Virus record (IMG/VR): IMGVR_UViG_3300017951_000070
Location: 1 to 30,681 of that record
Reading direction: 5' to 3' (one strand)
Source: a virus
Length of the DNA: 30,681 nucleotides
Positions 22,069-29,250 of the stretch are shown piece by piece. How positions within the stretch are numbered: position 1 is the stretch's first letter; every line of letters begins with the position of its first letter. The notes under the pieces were generated by a model. It had not been told where the DNA came from. It saw nothing but the letters and a program-made list of their open reading frames with translations, and made no database searches. Position numbers and translations under genes: made by a program.

Positions 22069-23307
22069 TTACATCAAGTCTTCGCCGTCGTGGTTTGGCA
22101 AGACTTCTTCGGCGGCAATTTGAATGGCTTCCCGGGGGTCGTCCTCAAGGGCAAGGACCGGTTTTGCCGGTGCTCGAAAGGTCAATTCCTTGAAACGGTT
22201 TTCAAACCGGGTTGAAAGCTTTTGCCCCTTCAAGAGTTTTTCAGCTTGGGGCAAGGTAACAAGCTTCTTTGTGTAACGTTCGTCCGCCTTCAGCTTGCTT
22301 TTAAGGAGCGTATCGGCTTCCTCTTCGTCCTTCCATTGGCGGGGGCCTTGTTTGCCCTCAACAAGCTTCAAGCCTTCAATCCGCTTCCCGGCTTCAAGTG
22401 CCTTGTGCGCTTCGGACTCAACCGAATTCAACCATTTTTTAATTTCCGGGGCGAAGCGGACAATTGCGGCAAGTTGCAAGTCGTCAAGCGATTCGAAAGA
22501 AGGCTTTGAAATTTGCGGTTCCTCCGGGTCTTTTTCCAAGTGGTCCGCTTTCGAAAGGTCGTCAAGGAAGTCCAAGCCAACTTGCCGCATTGCCCCGGCG
22601 TATTGTTCTTGCCGGGCCTTGCAAAAACCTTTGGCCGGGCAAAACTGGCAAACTTCGTCCGAGGGGGCAAACTTCAAAACGTCTCGGTTGTCTTGGTCAA
22701 TGTCAATTGCGGCTTCCAGAATGTTCCGCCCAAAATCCCGAAGGTCCTTCAAGCTAACCGCCCAAATCTTTGTTGGGGACCCTTCATAAGTCCGGGGTTG
22801 GAAGATTGTCATTGTTACAAGGGTTTCGTCGTTAAAGTCGTAAAGGTCTTCAAGGTGACGAATCAATGAAAGGGCGTAAGTCGCCAATTGCATATTTTCT
22901 TTTGCGTCCACAATCACGCCTTGACCATATTTAAGGTCCAGAATGTAAACCCGTTCGTCCGAAACTAAGGCAAAATCGACTGTCCCGGCGTCTTCCGGTT
23001 TGTAGAAAAGGGGAACCCGGGATTCGACAAACACCTTGTCCTTTTCGGTCGTCAAGCGTTCGGCAAATTCAACGTAATCCTTGACGTAAGGTTGCATGTC
23101 CCCGGGCACTTCCGAAATGTCATTGATTCCGTTTAAAATGTTTGCCGCCCAATCATGGGCAAGGGTGCCTTCGTCGGCATAAGTTGAAGAAGTGTCTTCC
23201 GGGATTCGGTCCGCGTTCTCTTGGCAAAAAGCAATTGAAGCGGTGCAATTGACCCAACGTTTAGCGGCGGAAGGGGCAAGGCGGGAATGTTGGTTTTGGT
23301 CGGTCAT
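22069..23307 (-). CDS. DUF2800 nuclease (Cas4/RecB-like)
   Basis: The 412-residue protein matches DUF2800, a PD-(D/E)XK nuclease family related to Cas4 and the RecB/AddB nuclease domain. LAPSAAKRWVNCTASI holds the N-terminal Cys (C21). GTVDFALV and YILDLKYGQGV give the metal-binding Asp and D-x-K motif, followed by NMQLATYAL. CQFCPAKGFC adds three Cys, so four Cys could hold an iron-sulphur cluster as in Cas4/AddB. It likely resects DNA for recombination with the neighbouring SSB. The protein ends in DGEDLM, the same six residues as the HeH head protein. ATG at 23307 follows a hairpin-bearing leader. Confidence 0.85.
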   Translation of the reverse strand: MTDQNQHSRLAPSAAKRWVNCTASIAFCQENADRIPEDTSSTYADEGTLAHDWAANILNGINDISEVPGDMQPYVKDYVEFAERLTTEKDKVFVESRVPLFYKPEDAGTVDFALVSDERVYILDLKYGQGVIVDAKENMQLATYALSLIRHLEDLYDFNDETLVTMTIFQPRTYEGSPTKIWAVSLKDLRDFGRNILEAAIDIDQDNRDVLKFAPSDEVCQFCPAKGFCKARQEQYAGAMRQVGLDFLDDLSKADHLEKDPEEPQISKPSFESLDDLQLAAIVRFAPEIKKWLNSVESEAHKALEAGKRIEGLKLVEGKQGPRQWKDEEEADTLLKSKLKADERYTKKLVTLPQAEKLLKGQKLSTRFENRFKELTFRAPAKPVLALEDDPREAIQIAAEEVLPNHDGEDLM

Positions 23308-23330
23308 GTTCTGGAATGTTTAAATTTTAA

Positions 23331-23368
23331 AAAGTGCCGGGTTTCAACCTACTTCCCCCGGCTTCGGG
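23331..23368 (-). terminator. Terminator-like hairpin with an overlapping alternative hairpin in the DUF2800 leader
   Basis: On the minus strand GCCGGG (23362-23357) pairs with CCCGGC (23341-23336), followed by ACTTTTT. A second, mutually exclusive pair is CCCG (23368-23365) with CGGG (23360-23357). The hairpin lies downstream of the 149-residue gene and upstream of DUF2800, so it may end the first transcript or attenuate the second. Confidence 0.4.
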
Positions 23369-23457
23369 TTTTTCTTGTGACCCCTACTAAGTCTCACAAC
23401 CACTTTCGCGGAACGCTACGCAAACCATTTTGTCAACGGTGCTTCGGGCAATTTGGG

Positions 23458-23907
23458 TTAGTCGGTAATGTCCGCAAGCTTAACGCCCGCTTCTTCTTCA
23501 AGGGCGGACAGCATGGCGGCAAGGTCCCCGCCTTCCTTGTCAAAGGCGGTAATGTTCTTTGCTTCGAACTTCTTCAAGACCTTTTGAAGACCGGCTTTGT
23601 TGTCATTCTCGACAAGGACCCCGGCGACTTTTCGCAAGTCGTCCGCCGTCACTTCGAAAGCTTCGGATTTGTCGGAAGCGGTTTCTTCCTCTTCCTTGTC
23701 TTCGGCTTCCGGCTTCTCGGCGGGTTCCTTGTCCTTCTTTGAAGGTTTGGGCTTGTCCGCCTTCGGTTCCGGCTTCTTGGCGGGCTCTTTTGGAGTGGTC
23801 CCGGTTGCGGTTTGGCCTTGCTTCATTGCTTCGGCAAGTTCCCGGTTGGACGCGGCAAGGTCAAGCAATGCGACGGTGTTTTCCTGAATGGCTTTTTCAA
23901 TGCTCAT
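23458..23907 (-). CDS. Phage replication-locus protein with disordered acidic/basic linker
   Basis: This 149-residue protein has an N-terminal helix (MSIEKAIQENTVALLDLAASNRELAEAM) like those seen in small phage proteins near SSB genes, a long Lys/Glu/Pro linker (about 40-82), and a C-terminal helical domain (FEVTADDLRKVAGVLVENDNKAGLQKVLKKFEAKNITAF) with a K-x-L-x-K-F-x-A-K-x-I/L pattern that recurs in phage recombination-related proteins. It probably interacts with SSB or nuclease partners; no activity is known. A longer frame starts in the promoter TTG at 23988, but ATG at 23907 is the likely start. Confidence 0.7.
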   Translation of the reverse strand: MSIEKAIQENTVALLDLAASNRELAEAMKQGQTATGTTPKEPAKKPEPKADKPKPSKKDKEPAEKPEAEDKEEEETASDKSEAFEVTADDLRKVAGVLVENDNKAGLQKVLKKFEAKNITAFDKEGGDLAAMLSALEEEAGVKLADITD

Positions 23908-23957
23908 AATCTGATTTTCTGAAGGTTGTATTTTTCGCCCCGGAATTGGGACGACGC

Positions 23958-24005
23958 AAACAAAGAACGTTTTTTGTTTATCGGTCAAGCCCTAAAAACG
24001 TTTTT
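23958..24005 (-). promoter_or_regulatory. TTGACC promoter-like element D with double palindrome
   Basis: On the minus strand TTGACC (23988-23983) is followed by a 22-base palindrome (23979-23958, one mismatch pair). A second core AAAAACGTTTTT (23994-24005) lies just upstream, so TTGACC is bracketed by two copies. The gene ATG is 75 bases downstream, unlike the 29-30 bases at the other sites. Confidence 0.55.
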
Positions 24006-24008
24006 TTT

Positions 24009-24284
24009 TTATCCGATTGGTAAAAATGTAAGAATTTGCCGCGTTTCGGGACTATAAACAAAGCGAAAAACTTCAGGACCAACCCGAAGGACAACTTTCT
24101 TGTGTCCGTGCTTGTCCGTGACCACTGATTGAACTTTGTTTGCTTCGGCAAGCTCAACCATTGCGGACAGTTGTTCACCACTTATCGGGCGTCCGTAGCG
24201 TTGCCGAAAACGTTTTTGAGCATGATTCAAGCGTTCGCCCTTGGGCTTCTTCCGAAAAAGCGGCTTCTTGTGCTTCTTCCTCAT
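24009..24284 (-). CDS. Hypothetical basic phage protein
   Basis: The 91-residue protein starts very basic (MRKKHKKPLFRKKPKGERLN) and continues AQKRFRQRYGRPISGEQLSAMVEL, then VVLRVGPEVFRFVYSPETRQILTFLP. The last part follows a pattern seen in many small phage proteins with an RF.xRYG helix and a VYxxxxxxIxTxLP strand; their function is unknown. The start overlaps the upstream stop (TAATG). A nucleic-acid-binding role is possible from charge. Confidence 0.6.
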   Translation of the reverse strand: MRKKHKKPLFRKKPKGERLNHAQKRFRQRYGRPISGEQLSAMVELAEANKVQSVVTDKHGHKKVVLRVGPEVFRFVYSPETRQILTFLPIG

Positions 24285-24607
24285 TACAGAAGGTCCAAGG
24301 CGGGGTTTTGTTTGGCAAAGTCCCGGTCTTCCTTTTCGGCGTCCCGGATTGCCGCCATATCGACTTTTGAAGCAATCCACTTCAATTCAACTTCGTCGTC
24401 CGGCTTGACCCGGGGGCGGGCATGGACGGCGGTTACCCGGACGACAATTACGCCCCGGGGCGTGTTCACGTTGGCAAGGTCCCCGGGTTTCAGGTCAAGC
24501 CGGGTCTTGTAAGTGTATTTTTTCCCGTGGTTGCTCTCTTGGTCAAAGCAAACTGAAACCGTCTTTATTGCCGGGTCCGCTTGGCATTGTTTAAAGGTCT
24601 TGTTCAT
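24284..24607 (-). CDS. Hypothetical protein downstream of primase
   Basis: This 107-residue protein contains a beta-barrel-like region: YKTRLDLKPGDLANVNTPRGVIVVRVTAVHARP followed by VELKWIASKVDM. Similar KPGD..V.V...V..V.EV...IKWIVDKVD patterns occur in small phage proteins of unknown role near replication genes. It overlaps the primase stop by ATGA and the next gene by one base, so it belongs to the primase unit. Function unknown. Confidence 0.6.
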   Translation of the reverse strand: MNKTFKQCQADPAIKTVSVCFDQESNHGKKYTYKTRLDLKPGDLANVNTPRGVIVVRVTAVHARPRVKPDDEVELKWIASKVDMAAIRDAEKEDRDFAKQNPALDLL

Positions 24608-27249
24608 AGTAATTCACTTCCGTTTGCTTCGATTCGTTTCAGTAAGATTTGCCCAAGGTCAAGGTCGGCAATTGCCGAATCCGGGTTGACCCAAACTTGA
24701 TGCTTACCCCCGGCAATGCTCATTCGCCCAACGTGCCTGAAGCCTTTGCAAAGTAAGACCGAATTCAGGACTTTGGGGCTTATGCGTTCCTTCGTTTCGT
24801 TGGTCACGATTTGCAAAAATTCGCTTGCCGAAATCAAGTCTTCCTGAACCGTCGGTTCGGACCCGTCGGCAATAAGGTCTTCAAGAATTGTTTCAAGTTC
24901 CGGCTTGGCGTGTTTTGCCATTTGGAAAAAGTAAGGTGTTTTTGGCGGGGGTGAATCCGGGCAAAAGTCTTCCGAAATTTCCCATTCTTCAAAGAACGCC
25001 CGAAGCCCGCCGAATTGCCCGGAGTCAACCAAGTCTTGCAAAGGACCAAGCTTGCCGGATTCAACAAGCCGGTCCGCGTCCCGTTCGGTTTGAATTGGGG
25101 AATAGACCACGAAATAACGCCGTTCCCTTTGTTCCATGGCTAGGGCGTCTTTATGGTTCGTGAACATAATATAATTTGTCACGTTCTCAACTTCCCGGTT
25201 GTCCCTGAACTTTTGGTTTATTGAAACGTGATCGTCCGAAATCGGTTCTTTAAGCTTGTTCATCACGTCATGCCGGGAATGACCGGTAACGCGGATTTCA
25301 TTCAGGATTGCCAGTTGCGACCCATAAGCCCAATCATTGAAGCTTGAAAAGATTGCTTCAGGGTCAACCGTCTTAATGTTGCCCCGCCCGAAGACACCCC
25401 GCAACGCCTTTGCAAGAAGCCCTTTGCCGTTGCCTTGGGCGGACTGAATCAAAAACGCCCAACGAATCTTCTTGCCGGGGCTTTGGACCATGAAGGCAAT
25501 AAAATCAAGCAAGCGGCGTTGATATTCCGGTTCCGAAATGAGCAAAGCGGCGTGTTTCTTGATTATTTCCCCCGCTTCGGTTGCCCCCGCCTTGTCCGGC
25601 TTGGCGTAGCTCTTGCGGTAAGTGTTGACGAACTTCTTTTTGTCTTTGGAAACAATCGTTTCGTCCGGGTTGGCGGGGTCGTAAGTGAAATCATAGACCC
25701 GGGGAATTTCCAGTTCGTTCAAGACAAAGTCTTGCGGGCGAATTGAAGGCGTGAACTTCCCTTGCCGGGACGTGTCCCCGCGTTCTTCAAGTTCTTTCGC
25801 GGAAGGCAAGAGTTTAACCCCAAAGGTTGAGTCAAACGAAGACCGGCTTACCTCTTCGCCCGTGCTTGTCCGGTAAAAGGTTTCCAGCTTTGAAACATAA
25901 GTAAGCCCCCGCGTCCAAGCCGGTGCCCCCTTCTCTTCTTCCTCTTGTTGTTGTTGCTTTTCCCGAATGTTCGCCTTCAGGCGTTTAAGTTGCCCGGCAA
26001 GCTTGGAAGGGGTGAAGTCCAATCCGAATTTGTTCTTTGCCCGGCTTTTGATAAGCTTCAAAAGCCCGTCTTCATAAACGGAAGTGATAAGCGGGGTTGT
26101 AACGATTTGTTCAAGTCCCCGGTCAACCAATTCTTCAAGCGTTTCCCGGGTATTAAGCCAAGTCCGAAGGTTTTCAAAATACCTTTGCGCCATGCCCGGA
26201 TTTGTCCAACCTGCGTCTTTTGCCAGTTTGAACAAAGTCCTTATTGTGGTCGGCAACCGGTTTGTTGTGGCCCCGCTTGTGTGGTCCCAACGGTAACGGG
26301 CTTTTTCCGTCCCTTCGTAAGACTTGCCCCCGCTTGACCAACTGTCCCACAATTCAAAAGCTTCGTCGTCCCGGTCCGGGAATTGATGCCGCAACGCCAT
26401 GGCACAACGAATCCAATCAAACATTGAACAATCCGGGGAAATCTTTGAAAGCGGTTCGGCAATGTCTTCCAGTTCAACCCCGTGGACCGGCGGGGTTAGG
26501 TATTCAAGCCCGTCCATGAACCCGCCCGCGTCCGGTTCCTTCCGGGCGGTTTGCTTGCCCCCTTCGTAACCGTCCAAAACCGACGGGTCAAAGGCGTTGC
26601 CCTTCCAATGGTAGGCAATGACCGGGTGATTGTGTTCAAGGTCCGTGTCGGCAAAGACAGTTGGTCGGAACATGGCTTGAGACACAACTTTTGATTCCCT
26701 TGTGACAAACGGCAACCCAAGCTTCGCCCCCAAATAGGCAACGGCGTCCGGGTAAAGTTCCGGGTCCAGATTGTCCGCTTCGACAACCAAGCGGACGCGG
26801 GGACGGTCCGGGGTATGGTTCAAGGTTGTGTAAAGGGCAAAGTTCCAACCTTCCAGAGCGTCAAAAAGCAAGCGGGGATTTTCAAGCAACGGGGCGGCGG
26901 GAAAGTTGCCGGTTTCGGCAAGACGCCCGGTCTTGAGGTCTTTTTTCTTTTCCGGGTCAATGTCGATGCAAAGCAAGTTGACCGCCTTGACGTTGGCGTT
27001 GTTCTTCGGGAACCCTTTTGGCCCTTTGTTCCTGAAACTTGCCGGGGTGAAATACCGAACAAACTTTACCTTCTTTTGTTCGGCTTCGGTCAAGCCCCGG
27101 TATTCGTCCGCCGTTACCCGCAAGCGGATAGGGGACCACAATTGGGAATCAAAGAAATCCTTGAAGGTTGTGCAGTCAAGCGGGCTTACGTGTTCAAAGA
27201 GCCCTTGCGCTGGATTGCCGCCGAAGAACCGGGGTCCTGATTTGTTCAT
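24604..27249 (-). CDS. Primase-helicase (PriCT-2 and SF3 D5-like helicase)
   Basis: The 881-residue protein combines priming and unwinding. The N-terminal part resembles an archaeo-eukaryotic primase, with NLLCIDIDPEKK giving a D-x-D near residues 95-97. Residues about 265-335 (ISPDCSMFDWIRCAMALRHQF, then FELWDSWSSGG) match PriCT-2. The C-terminal half is a superfamily 3 helicase: SAQGNGKGLLAKALRGVFG around 603-620 is Walker A (ending GKG rather than GKS/T), LAILNEI near 650 is Walker B, and TNYIMFTNH near 695 is motif C. It would open and prime the replication origin, probably in the noncoding region upstream. ATG overlaps the previous stop (ATGA). Confidence 0.88.
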   Translation of the reverse strand: MNKSGPRFFGGNPAQGLFEHVSPLDCTTFKDFFDSQLWSPIRLRVTADEYRGLTEAEQKKVKFVRYFTPASFRNKGPKGFPKNNANVKAVNLLCIDIDPEKKKDLKTGRLAETGNFPAAPLLENPRLLFDALEGWNFALYTTLNHTPDRPRVRLVVEADNLDPELYPDAVAYLGAKLGLPFVTRESKVVSQAMFRPTVFADTDLEHNHPVIAYHWKGNAFDPSVLDGYEGGKQTARKEPDAGGFMDGLEYLTPPVHGVELEDIAEPLSKISPDCSMFDWIRCAMALRHQFPDRDDEAFELWDSWSSGGKSYEGTEKARYRWDHTSGATTNRLPTTIRTLFKLAKDAGWTNPGMAQRYFENLRTWLNTRETLEELVDRGLEQIVTTPLITSVYEDGLLKLIKSRAKNKFGLDFTPSKLAGQLKRLKANIREKQQQQEEEEKGAPAWTRGLTYVSKLETFYRTSTGEEVSRSSFDSTFGVKLLPSAKELEERGDTSRQGKFTPSIRPQDFVLNELEIPRVYDFTYDPANPDETIVSKDKKKFVNTYRKSYAKPDKAGATEAGEIIKKHAALLISEPEYQRRLLDFIAFMVQSPGKKIRWAFLIQSAQGNGKGLLAKALRGVFGRGNIKTVDPEAIFSSFNDWAYGSQLAILNEIRVTGHSRHDVMNKLKEPISDDHVSINQKFRDNREVENVTNYIMFTNHKDALAMEQRERRYFVVYSPIQTERDADRLVESGKLGPLQDLVDSGQFGGLRAFFEEWEISEDFCPDSPPPKTPYFFQMAKHAKPELETILEDLIADGSEPTVQEDLISASEFLQIVTNETKERISPKVLNSVLLCKGFRHVGRMSIAGGKHQVWVNPDSAIADLDLGQILLKRIEANGSELL

Positions 27250-27578
27250 GCTAGTTCTAAGCTATCGGGGTGACAGTTGGCGGCAAAAGGAGAAGTTTGG
27301 ACAACTCTTCTTTTTGGTATTTCCCCTTTTGACAATATCCAAGCGATTGTCCGGGCATTGAATGTTCTTCCTTGGTAATTTATTACAAAACCTCTTTTTG
27401 TCGGGGTCCCCGCCGGGTGCCCTAGAACTCTTCCTTGTGCGGGGGTTCTCCATTCAACCCAAGCGGTTGGACCTTCAAAGACAAGTTTGAAATCCCTTTT
27501 GAAATCTTCGACTTCAAATGACCTTGGGGGCTCACAATATTTCTCAATGTAATATGAATCGGGCTTAGTTTCTGGCAT
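27246..27578 (-). CDS. HNH-endonuclease-like remnant lacking the HNH motif
   Basis: This 110-residue protein reads WVEWRTPAQGRVLGHPAGTPTKRGFVINYQGRTFNARTIAWILSKGEIPK, the typical region just before the catalytic part of phage HNH homing endonucleases (WKxxxxxRRxxGxxAGxxxxxGYxxVxxxGxxxxAHRIAWxLxxGxxP). The expected IDHINGDxxDNRIxNLR motif is missing; the protein ends RRVVQTSPFAANCHPDSLELA. It is probably inactive as a nuclease but may still bind DNA. Codons such as AGA, ATA and CTA are common here and rare elsewhere, which suggests separate origin. It heads the primase unit, 30 bases after element F. Confidence 0.65.
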   Translation of the reverse strand: MPETKPDSYYIEKYCEPPRSFEVEDFKRDFKLVFEGPTAWVEWRTPAQGRVLGHPAGTPTKRGFVINYQGRTFNARTIAWILSKGEIPKRRVVQTSPFAANCHPDSLELA

Positions 27579-27614
27579 AAGGCGATTGAAAAGCGGTCTT
27601 CTTTAAACTGTCAA
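27579..27614 (-). promoter_or_regulatory. TTGACA promoter-like element F
   Basis: On the minus strand TTGACA (27614-27609) lies 30 bases before the ATG at 27578. The upstream context (GGGGC) matches the other elements, but the A/T palindrome is absent. It probably drives the primase unit without the operator. Confidence 0.55.
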
Positions 27615-27683
27615 GCCCCGAAAGTATTTATTTAATTATATTTTTAACTTCAAATTTGAAGAAATAATTTTCCCCCTTTTACT

Positions 27684-27697
27684 GGACAGACAGACAG
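27684..27697 (+). repeat. Left arm of 14-bp inverted repeat
   Basis: GGACAGACAGACAG is exactly complementary in reverse to 27828-27841. It contains three CAGA/ACAG tetranucleotide units. Confidence 0.85.
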
Positions 27698-27751
27698 ATA
27701 AAATCAATCTAACGCGTGTGAGGGGAAGGGGAAGAAATAAGGTTTTTCTAG

Positions 27752-27772
27752 TGAACAAATACATGAACAAAT
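27752..27772 (+). repeat. Direct repeat TGAACAAAT, iteron-like
   Basis: Two exact 9-base copies with a 12-base period, in AT-rich DNA. The second copy overlaps the inverted repeat ACAAATT (27767-27773) / AATTTGT (27780-27786). Confidence 0.6.
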
Positions 27773-27827
27773 TGTAAAAAATTTGTAAAGGACGTTTCGC
27801 TTCATATCACTTATATTGCGTTCTTAG

Positions 27828-27841
27828 CTGTCTGTCTGTCC
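27828..27841 (-). repeat. Right arm of 14-bp inverted repeat
   Basis: CTGTCTGTCTGTCC is the exact reverse complement of 27684-27697, 130 bases away. A seven-base piece (CTGTCTG) recurs at 29251-29257. Confidence 0.85.
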
Positions 27842-27963
27842 GAAGCGGGTTTTGTTTTTAACGTCAAAAATGAAGAAATCTTGAAAAGCGGGCGTTTTAG
27901 GGTCCGGCTTTGAAGTGAAGTTCCGGCTTGCAAAAATGCGTATCTTTTGACCAGACTTTAAAA

Positions 27964-28533
27964 ATGGCGAGTAAACACCGGAACCCGGCGAAACCTTTGA
28001 ACCCAAGGCAAGAGCAATATTGCCAGAATATTGCCGGGGGGACCATGTCCAAGACTGAAGCTTATATGTCGGCATTCCCCCGGACCAAGAAGCGGGAAAC
28101 CGCCCGTTCGTCGTATCAAAAGCTTGAAGCGGACCCCCGGATTCCCGCCCGGATTAAAGAGCTTCAGGAAGCAACCGAAACGGACCTTGTCTTGACCCGG
28201 CAAGAAAAGCGGGAATTTTTGGCAAGGATTGTCCGGGCGAATCTTGCCGAACTTGACGAATCTTCGGACCTTATTGAGTCTGTCACGCGGCGTTATGACA
28301 AGGAAGGGAACGAAACCGGGACAACTTACAAAATGCCGTCAAAAGCTCAATGTATCGAAATTGACAACAAAATGGCGGGACACAACGAACCGGAAGAAGT
28401 GAACCACAATTTTGAAGGCGGGGTAATGTTGGTTCCAACCGGCGGGGCAAGCCTTGACGAATGGGAAAAGGCGGCAATTGCCCAACAAGAAGCCTTGAAG
28501 GAATCCGGGCAAAAGAAAACCCCCGGCGGTTAA
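27964..28533 (+). CDS. terS: Terminase small subunit
   Basis: The 189-residue protein matches the Terminase_2-type small subunit: LNPRQEQYCQNIAGGTMSKTEAYMSAFP, then a helix-turn-helix-like ARSSYQKLEADPRIPARIKELQEA, and an oligomerisation helix region (REFLARIVRANLAELDESSDLIESVTRRYDKEGNETG). It recognises phage DNA for packaging. ATG at 27964 begins a coherent protein; the frame is open upstream to 27928. TTGACC lies 11 bases before the ATG, too close to match the other elements. No Shine-Dalgarno sequence is seen. The large subunit follows after a reverse gene and a small gene. Confidence 0.85.
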   Translation: MASKHRNPAKPLNPRQEQYCQNIAGGTMSKTEAYMSAFPRTKKRETARSSYQKLEADPRIPARIKELQEATETDLVLTRQEKREFLARIVRANLAELDESSDLIESVTRRYDKEGNETGTTYKMPSKAQCIEIDNKMAGHNEPEEVNHNFEGGVMLVPTGGASLDEWEKAAIAQQEALKESGQKKTPGG

Positions 28534-28541
28534 ACCGGGGG
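28512..28541 (-). terminator. Rho-independent terminator of the reverse gene
   Basis: On the minus strand CCCCCGG (28541-28535) pairs with CCGGGGG (28526-28520), followed by TTTTCTTTT. It overlaps the end of terS and ends the reverse gene at 28561. Confidence 0.7.
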
Positions 28542-28560
28542 CTTGTGCCGGTTCCCCGGC

Positions 28561-29178
28561 TTAATGGTAAGATGAAGTGTAAAGGGCTTTGCCGGTCCAT
28601 TTCTTCCCAACCCCGTGGTCAAATGAAACATAAGGGTCATTGTCCCCGAAGGTCTTGACGGTCTTTTTGAAGGGTTTTGAACCCTCAACGAATTCAAAGC
28701 GGCGGGGTTGGGTGTAACCGCCGGACGGTCCGCCTTGATGGTCGGAATTGTTTTGGCAAACTTCCCGGACTTCAATTTGACGGTTCAGGACCCGGACAAC
28801 TTGGAAGAAGTCAACGTTGGTTTGGTCATAGCCCCAAGAGTAAGAAATCACGTCCCCAACTTGGAAGAAATCACCGGCAACAACTTTCTTTTGACGGTTC
28901 CGGCGATCAATGCGGGATTGTTCCCGTTCGGCTTGGCGGTCAAAATAGAAGGTAACTGACTCTTCAACTTGTTTCATGGACCGGGCAAGGTAATTGGCGC
29001 AAGGCTTCGAAGCGTTGCCTTGCCAAACCTTGTAATGGATTCTTTCAACACCTTCCCGGGTCAAGTAAGTGCCGACGGCGGCAACCGCTTTGCATTTCTT
29101 TGAACGGAAGATTCGGAAGCCCTTTGCGGAAAGGACTTTGATTTGTGTTTCTTGGTCAAGGTGATATTTGCTTTTCAT
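28561..29178 (-). CDS. Conserved phage hypothetical protein, moron-like
   Basis: The 205-residue protein is coded opposite to its terminase neighbours. Residues about 100-140 read FFQVGDVISYSWGYDQTNVDFFQVVRVLNRQIEVREV, a pattern I recognise from uncharacterised phage and plasmid proteins (YSSWGYDQTNVDFYQV type). The N-terminal part has KCKAVAAVGTYLTREGVERIHYKVW. Its function is unknown. The gene has its own promoter-like element E and terminator, so it can be expressed independently, for example early or in a different state from the terminases. ATG at 29178 is 30 bases after TTGACC. Confidence 0.75.
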   Translation of the reverse strand: MKSKYHLDQETQIKVLSAKGFRIFRSKKCKAVAAVGTYLTREGVERIHYKVWQGNASKPCANYLARSMKQVEESVTFYFDRQAEREQSRIDRRNRQKKVVAGDFFQVGDVISYSWGYDQTNVDFFQVVRVLNRQIEVREVCQNNSDHQGGPSGGYTQPRRFEFVEGSKPFKKTVKTFGDNDPYVSFDHGVGKKWTGKALYTSSYH

Positions 29179-29214
29179 GCTTTAAACAAAAAACGTTTTT
29201 TGTTTAGCGGTCAA
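29179..29214 (-). promoter_or_regulatory. TTGACC promoter-like element E with perfect palindrome
   Basis: On the minus strand TTGACC (29214-29209) is followed by GCT and a perfect 22-base palindrome at 29205-29184 with half-site AAACAAAAAAC. The gene ATG is 30 bases after TTGACC. This is the cleanest copy of the element. Confidence 0.7.
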
Positions 29215-29250
29215 CCCTTTTCTTGCAAATAAATGAAAAAAGTTTTCTTT

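Larger units (their letters stand above)
27615..27946. other. Noncoding AT-rich region, candidate replication origin
   Basis: Part of a 385-base gene-free region between the leftward primase unit and the rightward small terminase. It holds an AT-rich block (27622-27680) with a perfect palindrome CTTCAAATTTGAAG (27648-27661), a 14-bp inverted repeat at its flanks (27684-27697 and 27828-27841), GGGGAAGGGGAAG, a direct repeat TGAACAAAT (27752-27760, 27764-27772), and an inverted repeat ACAAATT/AATTTGT (27767-27786). No ORF with coding character is seen. An origin or a control region for both directions is plausible; a packaging site upstream of terS is another option. Confidence 0.5.

Noticed and set aside
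23908-23988. N-terminal extension of the 149-residue protein from TTG at 23988
   Set aside because: The TTG is the TTGACC of element D, and the encoded residues are just the palindrome translated.
24201-24220. AAAACGTTTTT inside the 91-residue gene as an operator copy
   Set aside because: It lies in coding sequence, has no TTGACC at the usual distance, and no gene start follows.
26906-27361. 151-residue + strand frame opposite the primase
   Set aside because: Antisense to a well-supported primase-helicase, without domain features or leader signals.
27947-27963. TTGACC just before terS as another promoter element
   Set aside because: It is only 11 bases from the ATG and has no palindrome, so it does not fit the element; TTGACC is also a frequent word in this genome because Leu-Thr is often coded that way.
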